From NCBI GenBank assembly GCA_016711435.1, contig JADJSY010000033.1, positions 1 to 64,000 on the forward strand: a DNA stretch of 64,000 bases, written 5' to 3'. The notes under the pieces were generated by a model. It saw only the letters and a program-made list of their open reading frames with translations, had not been told where the DNA came from and made no database searches. Each line of letters begins with the position of its first letter. Positions within the stretch are counted from its first letter, which is position 1. A program made the translations under genes and the position numbers. Source of the DNA: Lewinellaceae bacterium. Lineage in GTDB: Bacteria; Bacteroidota; Bacteroidia; Chitinophagales; Saprospiraceae. Below are positions 27,266-35,565 of this stretch, piece by piece.

Positions 27266-27413
27266 AGCCGCAGCGCGGCGGTAATATTTGTAGCAATGGT
27301 TGTAATGATGTGTTCAGAGGTGCAGCGCACCGGTAATATTATCTTGCCGGTGCACTGCACCTCGCTTTCCCTGATTCGATAAAGGCTACAAATATTACCG
27401 CCGCGCTGAGGCT
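27266..27413. repeat. palindrome, ATATTTGTAG class (GCGCGGCGG variant)
   Basis: CAGCGCGGCGGTAATATTTG (from about 27271) is inverted at about 27384-27407 (CTACAAATATTACCGCCGCG). A second nested palindrome, GAGGTGCAGCGCACCGG / CCGGTGCACTGCACCTC, is in the middle. Same design as 47905-48117. The 372-bp gap 27163-27534 holds this and the terminator and nothing else. Confidence 0.8.
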
Positions 27414-27534
27414 ATCATTCGAGCCAACAATTACTTTATATAACCTTATAAGATGGTAGCCCTCCCCAATACAAAACCCGTTTTGAGGCAGGATGGCCGC
27501 AAAACGGGTTTTCAAATATAAACGATCAAACGCC

Positions 27535-27840
27535 TTAGCGTTTTTCCATTTTCTGGGTTGTCAGAATACGTTTGTTCTTATCGAGCAATTGTACCAGGTA
27601 CATGCCTTTGCTCAGATCGGAGATGTAATACTGATCGCCTTTGACATATTCAAATTCTTTGACGCGGCGACCGACGATGCCGAAGATAATGATCTGGCCA
27701 ACGGCGTCGTGGTTATCCTGAACGGAAATAAAATCGGTGGCGGGATTAGGATAAACGGAGAGATCGGCCCGCGCATTGCTTTGGGCCTGCACCGCTAATC
27801 CAACTAACACGAAGACGAAAAGAAGTAACTTTTTTTTCAT
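27535..27840 (-). CDS. minimal T9SS sorting-domain protein
   Basis: 101 residues: a signal peptide (KKKLLLFVFVLVGLAVQAQ) followed almost at once by a complete T9SS type-A sorting domain (LSVYPNPATDFISV at about 28-41, then GRRVKEF and the GMYLVQLLDKNKR ending). There is no passenger domain. In normal cargo this domain targets proteins through the outer membrane for release or surface anchoring. A domain-only product could be a truncated cargo, a decoy or regulator of the system, or a small secreted peptide. Monocistronic; no lesion visible upstream that would join it to another gene. Confidence 0.8.
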   Translation of the reverse strand: MKKKLLLFVFVLVGLAVQAQSNARADLSVYPNPATDFISVQDNHDAVGQIIIFGIVGRRVKEFEYVKGDQYYISDLSKGMYLVQLLDKNKRILTTQKMEKR

Positions 27841-28060
27841 AAACCTTGATTAAGATGTCACTGGAAAGGGGATAAGCAAAGGTGAAAGGAATCGGTTTCA
27901 TTAAATCTGTGTGCAAATTATGGATAAATAACCCATGGTACCAAACAAAGTTTTGGGTATTTGCAAAAAATTTAACTATCGCCACACAATAATTCACAAC
28001 GTTTGTTAATGCTTAACAGAAACCCGCCGCACCCTCAAGGAACAATCCATTTTCGGGTTT

Positions 28061-28807
28061 TTATTTTTTTTGGTACATCGGCAAATTAACAAGACCCATC
28101 CGTTGGAAAAAGTGCGCAAGCGATACACGAAGCACCCCAAGTCCGTATTTCATACTCCGTTTGAAATTGATACTCGATGCCTCTTCAAAATATTTGGTGG
28201 GACAAGTTACCTCCCCGATGTCGAATCCCGCGTACACGATTTGCGACAGCATTTCATTGTCGAACAGAAAGTCGTCGGAATTTTGGTTGAAGCGGATACT
28301 TTCCAGCACGGTGCGGTTAAAGGCCCGGTAGCCCGTGTGGTACTCCGATAATTTATAGTGTATCAACAAGTTTTGTGCCAGCGTGAGAAAGCGATTGGCG
28401 ATGTATTTGTACATCGGCATACCTCCTCGCAAGGCGCCCATACCCAGGATACGGGAACCCAGTACCACCGGATACAACTCTTCTCCGATGATGTTGACCA
28501 TGGAAGGGATGAGTTTGGGCGTGTACTGGTAATCTGGATGCAACATGATAACGATGTCGCCCCCGATTTCGATGGCCTTGTTGTACAATGATTTCTGATT
28601 GCCGCCGTAGCCCTTGTTTTTTTCATGCACGATCACGTGTTGTATACCCAGGCTGCGGGCCAGTTCGGCGGTGTTGTCGCGGCTGTGGTCATCGCAAAGA
28701 ATCACGTCGTCTACCAGATCAAATGGGATCTCCTGGTAGGTCTTTTCGAGGGTTTTGGCAGCATTGTAGGCCGGCAGTACGACGACCACTTTTTTATTTT
28801 TGTACAT
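28061..28807 (-). CDS. family 2 glycosyltransferase
   Basis: 248 residues. GT-A fold: VVVVLPAYNAAKTLEKTYQE at 7-26, nucleotide-binding DDHSRDNT, HPDYQYTP (the DxD-like site) and a C-terminal YHTGYRAFNR. Closest in style to dolichyl/polyprenyl-phosphate sugar transferases but without C-terminal membrane helices, so it probably transfers a sugar to a lipid or glycan acceptor at the inner membrane face. Starts 3 bases after the DUF5606 gene stop, implying co-transcription. Exact substrate unknown. Confidence 0.85.
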   Translation of the reverse strand: MYKNKKVVVVLPAYNAAKTLEKTYQEIPFDLVDDVILCDDHSRDNTAELARSLGIQHVIVHEKNKGYGGNQKSLYNKAIEIGGDIVIMLHPDYQYTPKLIPSMVNIIGEELYPVVLGSRILGMGALRGGMPMYKYIANRFLTLAQNLLIHYKLSEYHTGYRAFNRTVLESIRFNQNSDDFLFDNEMLSQIVYAGFDIGEVTCPTKYFEEASSINFKRSMKYGLGVLRVSLAHFFQRMGLVNLPMYQKK

Positions 28808-28810
28808 CTA

Positions 28811-29371
28811 TCAGTCTTTTTCCGTTGCGTCTTCCGCTGTTTCCTCCGTTTTTGTGGTTGTTTCTTTTTCTGTGACGTCCTTCGCTGGTTTTACGGCGCC
28901 GGTAGTTGCGTCCTTTTCTACTGCGACCTCCGCAGGTTCCGTTGTTTCGGTTGCGGCTTCTTCCTTCTTCAAATCTTCAAAAATGCCCTTTTCAACCATG
29001 TACTTGAACCACTTGATACATTTTTTAATGTCATTGATGTGGACGCGGTCCTGGTCGTGTTCGGGCAGTACGGCGGTGAAATAAGCGCGGAAGGCCGCGC
29101 TGTTCGAGTCGAGGCTCACCGGCGGAATGCTGTCGTACTGATCCAGCATTTTCTGGAACACGTCGGCCAGCGGAATGGTGTTTTCGCCTTCCGCGTCGGT
29201 GTAGGTGTAGATGCCGACGGTGGCCAGCGGGGTGACCTGTTGCTGGCGCATGGGTACGAAGCGGCTGCGACCTTCATTCAGGTCTTCAATCACAAATCCG
29301 TTGCTGCGGGTAGCAGTCACTTTGTGTACACCGGGCATACCGGCTACAACGAGGTATTTTTCTAAGTTCAT
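28811..29371 (-). CDS. DUF5606 family protein
   Basis: 186 residues. The N-terminal 140 residues match the Bacteroidota DUF5606 pattern: MNLEKYLVVAGMPGVHKVTA, IEDLNEGRSRFVP, then a second helical lobe with HINDIKKCIKWFKYM. The C-terminal 45 residues are an acidic, Thr/Glu/Lys-rich low-complexity tail, longer than I expect for the family. Cytoplasmic, function unknown. Small beta-barrel (SH3-like) N-terminal lobe suggests nucleic-acid or protein binding, which is inference. Upstream lies the repeat at 29374-29497 and frr. Confidence 0.82.
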   Translation of the reverse strand: MNLEKYLVVAGMPGVHKVTATRSNGFVIEDLNEGRSRFVPMRQQQVTPLATVGIYTYTDAEGENTIPLADVFQKMLDQYDSIPPVSLDSNSAAFRAYFTAVLPEHDQDRVHINDIKKCIKWFKYMVEKGIFEDLKKEEAATETTEPAEVAVEKDATTGAVKPAKDVTEKETTTKTEETAEDATEKD

Positions 29372-29373
29372 AT

Positions 29374-29497
29374 TGTGAGTGGTGAATCGTGAGACGTGAA
29401 TCGTGATTCGGGAGCGTTGAGTTTGGTCAAAGTGCTAACGGCCACCGTGAGTAATTGTACACTCACGTCTCACTCTCACCAACACGAAACTCACACG
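29374..29497. repeat. intergenic palindrome, GTGAGTGGTGAATCGTGAG class
   Basis: Left arm GTGAGTGGTGAATCGTGAGA (29375 on), right arm ACTCACGTCTCACTCTCACC (29461 on). The right end covers the frr stop. Arms resemble those at 39862-39922 and the single arm at 54489-54530. Confidence 0.75.
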
Positions 29498-30051
29498 GTC
29501 ATAATTTCTTTTTCCTTAACGGTAATTACCTTATCCACCTGTTCGACGAATTTATTGACCAGGTCCTGCAATTCGGTCTCCTTGCGTTTTCCAATGTCTT
29601 CTGCCAAACCGTCTTTTACGGCTTTTTTGATGTGTTCCAAAGCTTTGTGCCGGGCATTGCGTACGCCGACTTTGCTTTCTTCGCCGGCTGCCTTTGCCTT
29701 TTTTACCAATTCTTTGCGGCGCTCCTCTGTGAGCGGCGGTACGCTCAGCCGGATGATTTCACCGTCATTGGCGGGAGTAATGCCAATATTGGAATTAATA
29801 ATAACCCGTTCGATCGGCCCCAGCATATTGCGCTCCCAGGGTTGAATAATAATAGTGCGCTCATCGCTCACCTGTACATTGGCGATCTGCGTCAGAGGTG
29901 TCGGGGCGCCGTAATAATCTACGAGCATGTCGGAGATCAGGTTGGTGGATGCCTTGCCGGTGCGCAATTTGACAAGTTCGTGATCGAGGTGCTCCAGGGC
30001 TTTGCTCATGTGCGCCTTGGCTTCGTTGAGTATACTGCTAACGTCTTCCAT
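29491..30051 (-). CDS. frr: ribosome recycling factor
   Basis: 186 residues, the standard RRF length. N-terminal helix with EHLDHELVKLRTGKAST, the conserved LRTGRAs segment at about 20-36, central domain ending in IGITPANDGEIIRL, then PPLTEERRKELVKKAKA (about 130-147). Splits post-termination 70S complexes with EF-G. Free-standing here; pyrH, its frequent neighbour, is absent. Confidence 0.96.
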   Translation of the reverse strand: MEDVSSILNEAKAHMSKALEHLDHELVKLRTGKASTNLISDMLVDYYGAPTPLTQIANVQVSDERTIIIQPWERNMLGPIERVIINSNIGITPANDGEIIRLSVPPLTEERRKELVKKAKAAGEESKVGVRNARHKALEHIKKAVKDGLAEDIGKRKETELQDLVNKFVEQVDKVITVKEKEIMTV

Positions 30052-30314
30052 ATTGCGTTGAAATATTGGTCAATAATTTGGATGTGGTCAAAGATGAAAT
30101 TTGAAAAGCCATGTTTTCAGCTGCAAAGTTCACAAGTTTTACATTTTTAAAGAAAAAGGAACGTGAAAATATGGTTGTGCGTACCTTCGGGCTGTTGGAA
30201 AGCGCCAAAATATGACAATCGGGTGGCTGCTTTTAGTGTTGGGCAGGAAAAAAGGGACATTTTAAACGTATTTCTTACCAGCGCTTCTTTCAAATTTTTT
30301 GCGAAAACTACACA

Positions 30315-31568
30315 ATGCCTGAATTACAGGAAATAAAAAGAACCTTGTCGCGCATCGATAAACTGGAGCGGGAGGTTAGTCTGAAGCAGTTGCAAATCAA
30401 TAGTTTGCTGGCTATCACGCAAGCTATTAACGAAAACGTATCGGCGGAAGACCTGTTCAAAATGTATAATTCTTTCCTGCGTTGGGAGATAGGGATCCGC
30501 AAGATGGCGCTTTTTTTCCGGGAGGGCGAGAAATGGGAATGCAAGTCGTCGCTCGGCGTACCCGAAAGTATGCTGACCGAAGATATCGGCGCCGAACTTT
30601 CCAAATACCGCAGCAAGCAGGGATTGGAAAGCAGCAACAACGCACTGATTCGCGAATTCGACCTCGTGGTGCCGGTGCTGCACAAGGATGTTGCCATTGC
30701 CTACGCTTTTATCGGCGGCTTCGGCGACGAAGATGATGTGTACAACAAGGTCCAGTTCGTGACCACCATTACCAATGTGGTTGCGGTCGCCATCGAGAAC
30801 AAACGCCTGTTCAAACAACAGCTCCGCCAGGAAATTATCAACCGCGAGGTCGAAGTAGCCGCCGAAATCCAGCGCACCTTAGTGCCTTCGCGCCTGCCTT
30901 CCGGCAAGAACTATCAGCTGTCAAGTATTTATAAACCACACTTCGCCGTAGGAGGCGACTATTACGATGTGGTGGAATTTCCCGACGGGAAAATTGCATT
31001 TTGCATTGCAGATATTACCGGAAAAGGCGTGTCGGCAGCCATGCTGATGGCCAATTTCCAGGCTAATTTCCACGCCCTGGTGACGCGCCGCCCCTCCCTC
31101 GAAGAAATTGTGTACGAACTGAATGAAGCCGTATGGCGCGTAACGCAGGGCGATAAATTTATTACACTTTTTATCGCCAAATACGACGTGCCCACCCGCA
31201 CCCTGCACTATATTAATGCCGGACATACGCCGCCCCTGCTCCTGAGCAATGGAGAGGTGATTCCGCTATGCAATGGATGCACTTCGCTCGGCTGGCTGCC
31301 CGAACTTCCTTTCCTGGAAATCGGCGGCCTCTGCCTCACCGACGACGCTCTGATTTTTACGTATACCGACGGACTCACCGATATCCGTAACAATGCAGGA
31401 GAATATTTCAGTGAGGAAAGGCTGATCGAATTCCTGCAATCCCATCCACAGGAGGATGCTAAAATGATCAATACCAAACTTTTAGCGCATATTGAATCAT
31501 TCCGGGAAGAACAATCTTTTCCCGATGACATTACTGTATTAACATGTAAGGTTTTTGGAAAAAGTTAA
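30315..31568 (+). CDS. PP2C-type (SpoIIE) phosphatase with GAF-like sensor
   Basis: 417 residues. A short N-terminal coiled coil (about 1-35), a GAF-like domain (about 40-180), a linker helix QQLRQEIINREVEVAAEIQR (the usual coupling helix) and a PPM phosphatase domain (about 190-417). Metal motifs are GGDYYDV, DITGKGV, YTDGLTD and DDITVL. Such enzymes dephosphorylate anti-sigma-factor antagonists in partner-switching cascades. No STAS or HATPase partner lies next to it. BCCP gene follows by 14 bases, possibly on the same message. Confidence 0.88.
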   Translation: MPELQEIKRTLSRIDKLEREVSLKQLQINSLLAITQAINENVSAEDLFKMYNSFLRWEIGIRKMALFFREGEKWECKSSLGVPESMLTEDIGAELSKYRSKQGLESSNNALIREFDLVVPVLHKDVAIAYAFIGGFGDEDDVYNKVQFVTTITNVVAVAIENKRLFKQQLRQEIINREVEVAAEIQRTLVPSRLPSGKNYQLSSIYKPHFAVGGDYYDVVEFPDGKIAFCIADITGKGVSAAMLMANFQANFHALVTRRPSLEEIVYELNEAVWRVTQGDKFITLFIAKYDVPTRTLHYINAGHTPPLLLSNGEVIPLCNGCTSLGWLPELPFLEIGGLCLTDDALIFTYTDGLTDIRNNAGEYFSEERLIEFLQSHPQEDAKMINTKLLAHIESFREEQSFPDDITVLTCKVFGKS

Positions 31569-31582
31569 AAATAGACCTATCG

Positions 31583-32074
31583 ATGGATAATAAAGAAGCC
31601 TTTGAAGTTGATATTAACGGTCAGCATAAATTTGAAGTCCTGCCTGCCGATGCCGGCAACCTGGATATGATTTCCGAACAGGATGGCCATTTCCATATCC
31701 TGCACAATGGACATTCCTGGCATGCCGAACTGGAATATGCTGATTTTCAGGCCAGACAACTGGTTTTTCGTATCAACGGCAATAAATACACTGTTCACAT
31801 CGCTGATCAATACGAACAATTGGTGCGCCAACTCGGCCTGCATCTCGGCGGCCACCAAAAACAGAATACCGTAAAAGCGCCCATGCCTGGCCTGGTACTG
31901 AATATTTTGGTATCGCCCGGCCAAATGGTGCAAAAAGGTGACCCTCTGCTGATACTCGAAGCCATGAAAATGGAAAATGTGCTGAAAGCCGCCGGAGAAG
32001 GCCAGGTAAAAGCGGTGAAGGTACAACAAGGCATGGCCGTGGATAAAGGGCAATTGTTGCTGGAAATGGAATAA
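31583..32074 (+). CDS. biotin carboxyl carrier protein (biotin/lipoyl domain)
   Basis: 163 residues. The C-terminal domain (about 95-163) has the biotinyl motif EAMKME with Lys129 as the attachment site, preceded by VKAPMPGLVLNILVSPGQMV. The N-terminal 90 residues are a beta-rich domain typical of the stand-alone carrier subunits that accompany acyl-CoA carboxylases in Bacteroidota. Carries carboxybiotin between carboxylase and carboxyltransferase. The carboxylase subunits themselves are not in this window. Start codon is 14 bases past the phosphatase stop. Confidence 0.88.
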   Translation: MDNKEAFEVDINGQHKFEVLPADAGNLDMISEQDGHFHILHNGHSWHAELEYADFQARQLVFRINGNKYTVHIADQYEQLVRQLGLHLGGHQKQNTVKAPMPGLVLNILVSPGQMVQKGDPLLILEAMKMENVLKAAGEGQVKAVKVQQGMAVDKGQLLLEME

Positions 32075-32150
32075 GGGTGTTTTGGCGCTGCGGAGGTGCT
32101 TGCCCAGGCCGGACACAATCTTCTTAAATAATGACCCAAACCTTCAAATC

Positions 32151-32241
32151 GGGAATGTTCAAAAATGTGTGGCACACCTTTATCTGAACTTTCATTATCA
32201 ATCAATTACGTGAGGTGTGCCACACATTTCTGAACACTCCC
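32151..32241. repeat. 29-bp inverted repeat (TGTGTGGCACACC class)
   Basis: Arms 32151-32179 and 32213-32241 match at 27 of 29 positions around AATGTGTGGCACACCT. Loop of 33 bp. Located between the BCCP and Omp28-like genes. Confidence 0.8.
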
Positions 32242-32270
32242 CAAAAACATCCAACTTCTGAACAATAAAC

Positions 32271-33097
32271 ATGAAACAGATTCTCTCTTTTTCCGCTTTC
32301 TTGCCGCACTGTTCCTGCTGGGTTGTGAAGAAAAACCGATCGTTATTCCGGACTTAAAGGCCGGCGAACGCCGGGTACTGGTGGAAGAACTGACGGGCGT
32401 CCGCTGCCAGAACTGTCCCGATGGCGCCCGCGAACTGCTTGCCCTGCAAACAACATTCGGGAAAGAAAACCTGATTATCGTCTCCGTTCATGCAGCAGGC
32501 GCTTTTTCTGTACCATACACCAGTAATCCGCCCAATCTTTATGATTTTCGTTTTGAAAAAGCCACGGAACTGGCCAATTTCATCGGTATCGCAGAAGGAT
32601 ATCCGACCGCATCGGTGAACCGGCAGTTGCTCCCTGGAAACATGTCGCTCTTTTCCCCGCGCTCGGCCTGGCCCAGCCTGGCTGCGGAAGAATTCAATGA
32701 AGATTTCCAACTCGATATGTTTATGAATACGACATACGACGAATCTTCCCGCCAACTGGATATCAGCCTGAACCTCGCGCCGGCAGCCACCTTGCCCGGT
32801 GAAAACCGCATCACGGTAATGATTACGCAAGACAGCATTGTAGATGTGCAATTGGACGGCCAAGACAGAATAGCGAACTACATACACCGCCATGTGCTGC
32901 GGCATATCGTTACCAAGGCCGACGGCGATATTATCACCGAACCGCTCAGAACAGGCGATTTGGTGAAAAAAACATTCTCCCTCACGCTCCAGCCTACCTG
33001 GGATCCGAAACAGTGCAGCGTCATCGCTTTTGTACACCACGGCGGCAACCCCGATAAAGAGGTGTTGCAGGTGGTGGAGAAGCATTTACAGGAATGA
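32271..33097 (+). CDS. Omp28-like lipoprotein, frameshifted in signal peptide
   Basis: About 275 residues once one T is added to the T5 run at 32288-32292. The ATG at 32271 then reads through a hydrophobic stretch to lipobox LLGC followed by EEKPIV. The uninterrupted part continues VEELTGVRCQNCPDGARELL, the Omp28-type thioredoxin-like start with CxxC (Cys-Gln-Asn-Cys), to a beta-rich C-terminus. Omp28-related proteins are outer-membrane-associated lipoproteins of Bacteroidota of unclear role; the CxxC hints at redox or metal binding. Without the correction no start with a signal exists. Confidence 0.8.
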
Positions 33098-33340
33098 TAA
33101 ATGATGAATGATGAACATGAGACATCCCGGATTTTGCCTAAAACGACCACATAGAGGTCAAACTCTTATTTATTGATGATTGCTTATTGACAATTGATGA
33201 TTTTTGATGTGCGAAGATGCCACCTTACATCAAAAATCATCAATTGTCAATAAGCAATCATCAATAAAAAATGTGCCGACTCGTGCTAAGAGTCACTAGA
33301 AAAATCCGGGATGACTCATGTTTATCATTCATCATTCCTG
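33091..33340. repeat. nested double palindrome with perfect 40-bp arms
   Basis: Inner arms 33171-33210 and 33227-33266 are perfect inverses over 40 bp (starting TATTGATGATTGCTTATTGA) with a 16-bp loop. Outer arms (about 33091-33140, AATGATGAACATGAGACATC, and 33300-33338, AAAATCCGGGATGACTCATG) pair around it. A related copy in opposite orientation lies at 35230-35350. Confidence 0.9.
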
Positions 33341-33342
33341 AT

Positions 33343-34076
33343 CTAATATTCCACCTTCTCCAGAAACAACCCCGAAGGCGGCGCCGTCAGTTTGGCCGGT
33401 TCGCGCGAAGGATTTTTTAAAAAACCTTCCACCGCCTGGCCTGTCATACGGCCGCGGCCCACTTCCACCAGCACGCCCACGATGCGGCGCACCATTTTCC
33501 ATAAAAAGTGCGAACCGGTCAGGCGGATGTAAATGCGGTCGGCATCTTCGGTGACTTCGACGCGATTCATTTCGACCATGGTGCTTTGGCCTTCTTTTTC
33601 CACGTCGCCGAAGGAACTAAAATCGTGGAAACCTTCCAGGCGGGCAGCGGCGTCGGACATGGCCCGCACATCGAGCCGGTCGCGCACCCACCAGACGTAT
33701 TTTTTGGCAAAAGCATCCCGGCGTTTAGAGATTTGATATACATACGTCCGGTTGCGGGCGTCGTGTCGCGCATGGAATTTGGGATGCGCTTTTTCCACCC
33801 GCAGGATATTGATGCCATGCGGCAATTCGTCGTTGAAACGCATCATGATCTGTTCGGGCGTACCTTTGGCGACCGGCACTTCGAGGTGCGCCACCTGCCC
33901 GCGGGCATGCACACCCGCGTCCGTCCGCCCGGCGCCGTATATTTCGAGGTCTTCCGTTTCAAATATTTTAAATGCCACAGCGAGTAATTCGCCCTGTACG
34001 GAGCGTTCCTTGCGTTGCAATTGCCAACCCGCATAATTGGCCCGTCGTATTCCAGTGTTAGTTTAAATCTTGCCAT
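33343..34076 (-). CDS. truA: tRNA pseudouridine(38-40) synthase, frameshifted near start
   Basis: 244 residues after adding one base between 34040 and 34041. The start frame reads MARFKLTLEYDG, and the corrected sequence continues TNYAGWQLQRKERSVQGELL, the canonical TruA N-terminus. Catalytic Asp lies in GRTDAGVHARGQVAH, and HDFSSFG and FLWKMVRRIVGVLVEVGRG are typical. Isomerises uridines 38-40 in the anticodon arm of many tRNAs. The gene is otherwise full length. The missing base is not in a long homopolymer (GGGCC for GGGACC). Its stop abuts the repeat at 33091-33340. Confidence 0.93.
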
Positions 34077-34146
34077 TTTTGATTCATCAGGGGAATTTCG
34101 ACCTTTGTGTCCGCCTGTGTGGCCGCAAAGGTCGCAATGTTTATTG

Positions 34147-34275
34147 TTGAAAGTTGAGTTTATGGTTTAGGTTTATGGTTTTGGTGGTAACTCAAAGGAG
34201 GTTTACCACCTCAAACCATCAAACCATCAACTTATCAAACATAACCCCATAAACCATCAACCATCAACCAAAACC
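34147..34275. repeat. intergenic palindrome, TTTATGG/TTTGATGG class
   Basis: Left arm GAGTTTATGGTTTAGGTTTA, core GGTGGTAACTCAAAGGAGG then TTTACCACC, right arm CAAACCATCAAACCATCAAC. It ends 5 bases before the GHMP kinase ATG, so it also lies in its 5' leader. Confidence 0.85.
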
Positions 34276-34280
34276 TGCCC

Positions 34281-35225
34281 ATGCCCACCCTTTTCACAAC
34301 CCGCGCGAGCGGCAAACTTTTACTGACGGGAGAATATTTCGTTCTGGACGGCGCCGTCGCGCTGGCCGTGCCGGTCAGGTTTGGGCAAACGCTTCGGGCC
34401 ATGAGCGGACAAGAGCCGGGAACGCTTGTTTGGAAGAGCACGGATCAGGATGGAAAAACCTGGTTTCAGGGTACTTTTGATACAAAATTCCTGGATATTG
34501 TAACCGAAACCAATGCAGCAACCGCCCAAACCCTGCAATCTATTTTACGCGCCTGCCGGCAACAAAATCCGGGTTTTCTAACCGGCAGCCAGGGTGTGGA
34601 AGTAACCACCCAAAATGATTTTCCACGGGAATGGGGGCTGGGTAGCAGCAGCACGCTGATCGCTGCATTGGCACTTTGGGCAAATGTAGATACGTACCGG
34701 GTGTTATTTGACACGCTGGGCGGCTCCGGCTACGATATTGCCTGTGCGTATGCCGACGGGCCGTTGCTTTATCAGTTGAAAAAAACGCAACCGATGGTAC
34801 AACGTGTTGATTTTCAACCACCTTTTGCCGAAAATATCTATTTTGTTTACCTCGGTAAAAAACAAAACAGCCGCGAGGGCATCAGTCGTTACAGGCCCCG
34901 GGCAGACGCATTCAAAACAACTGCTGCTGAAATCTGCCGCCTGACCGAACGGTGCCTGATGGCCACAACGCTAACTGAATTTGAACAAGTGATACAACAA
35001 CACGAATCCATCGTCGGCCGGGCGCTCGATTTACCCACCGTCAAATCGCAGTTTTTTGAAGATTTTCCGGGCGCTGTAAAAAGCCTCGGCGCCTGGGGCG
35101 GGGATTTTGTGCTGGGGACCAGTCGTTTGCCTGAAACTGAAACGCGGGCGTATTTCCGGGAAAAGGGATTTGAGACGGTGTTGAGTTGGGGGGAGATGAT
35201 GAGGGGAACCCGGCTAATACTTTGA
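34281..35225 (+). CDS. GYDIA-family GHMP kinase
   Basis: 314 residues. N-terminal GKLLLTGEYFVLDGAVALAV, P-loop-like REWGLGSSSTLIAAL (about 114-128) and GGSGYDIACAYADG (about 148-161), which names this Bacteroidota subfamily. GHMP kinases phosphorylate small alcohols such as mevalonate, homoserine or sugars. This subgroup is usually linked to the mevalonate isoprenoid route, though no other mevalonate gene is near. The C-terminal GHMP domain follows to the end. Start at 34281 follows a repeat with no obvious Shine-Dalgarno. Confidence 0.85.
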   Translation: MPTLFTTRASGKLLLTGEYFVLDGAVALAVPVRFGQTLRAMSGQEPGTLVWKSTDQDGKTWFQGTFDTKFLDIVTETNAATAQTLQSILRACRQQNPGFLTGSQGVEVTTQNDFPREWGLGSSSTLIAALALWANVDTYRVLFDTLGGSGYDIACAYADGPLLYQLKKTQPMVQRVDFQPPFAENIYFVYLGKKQNSREGISRYRPRADAFKTTAAEICRLTERCLMATTLTEFEQVIQQHESIVGRALDLPTVKSQFFEDFPGAVKSLGAWGGDFVLGTSRLPETETRAYFREKGFETVLSWGEMMRGTRLIL

Positions 35226-35229
35226 CAGA

Positions 35230-35490
35230 GGTCATCCGGATTTTGTAGCGACTTGGGCGCCGGTTATTGATGATTGCTGATGATTTTGATGCAAGGTGGC
35301 ATCTTCGCCAAATAGAGTTTGACCTGGTCGTTTTGGCAAAATCGGGTGAGTGTTTGTGAAAGCTTGTGTCCGTTGTGGTAAAATTCGGTTGGTAAAGTTT
35401 TTAGGTTTATGTGAGACACTCAAACGCCAAAATATTGATAATCAATAAGCAAAGCACCTATAAACCTATAAACCATAAACCAATAAACCC
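35230..35490. repeat. inverted relative of the 33.1-kb element plus half-arm of TTTATGG class
   Basis: 35262-35290 resembles the arm TATTGATGATTGC. 35292-35310 (CAAGGTGGCATCTTCGCC) is the reverse complement of the loop side at about 33211-33226. 35311-35345 mirrors 33129-33170. From 35455, CTATAAACCTATAAACCATA is one arm of the TTTATGG class. No gene lies in 35226-35565. Confidence 0.65.
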
Positions 35491-35506
35491 CCATATTTCC
35501 CAACCT

Positions 35507-35541
35507 TTTGTTTGAAAAACTCCGCTACTCCCGTACCTTCG
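35507..35541 (+). promoter_or_regulatory. candidate polA promoter
   Basis: TTTG at 35511-35514, 19 bases, then TACCTTCG at 35534-35541 (one mismatch to TAnnTTTG), 25 bases before the polA ATG. Confidence 0.45.
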
Positions 35542-35565
35542 CTGCGCTTGAATACTATCCCGACT

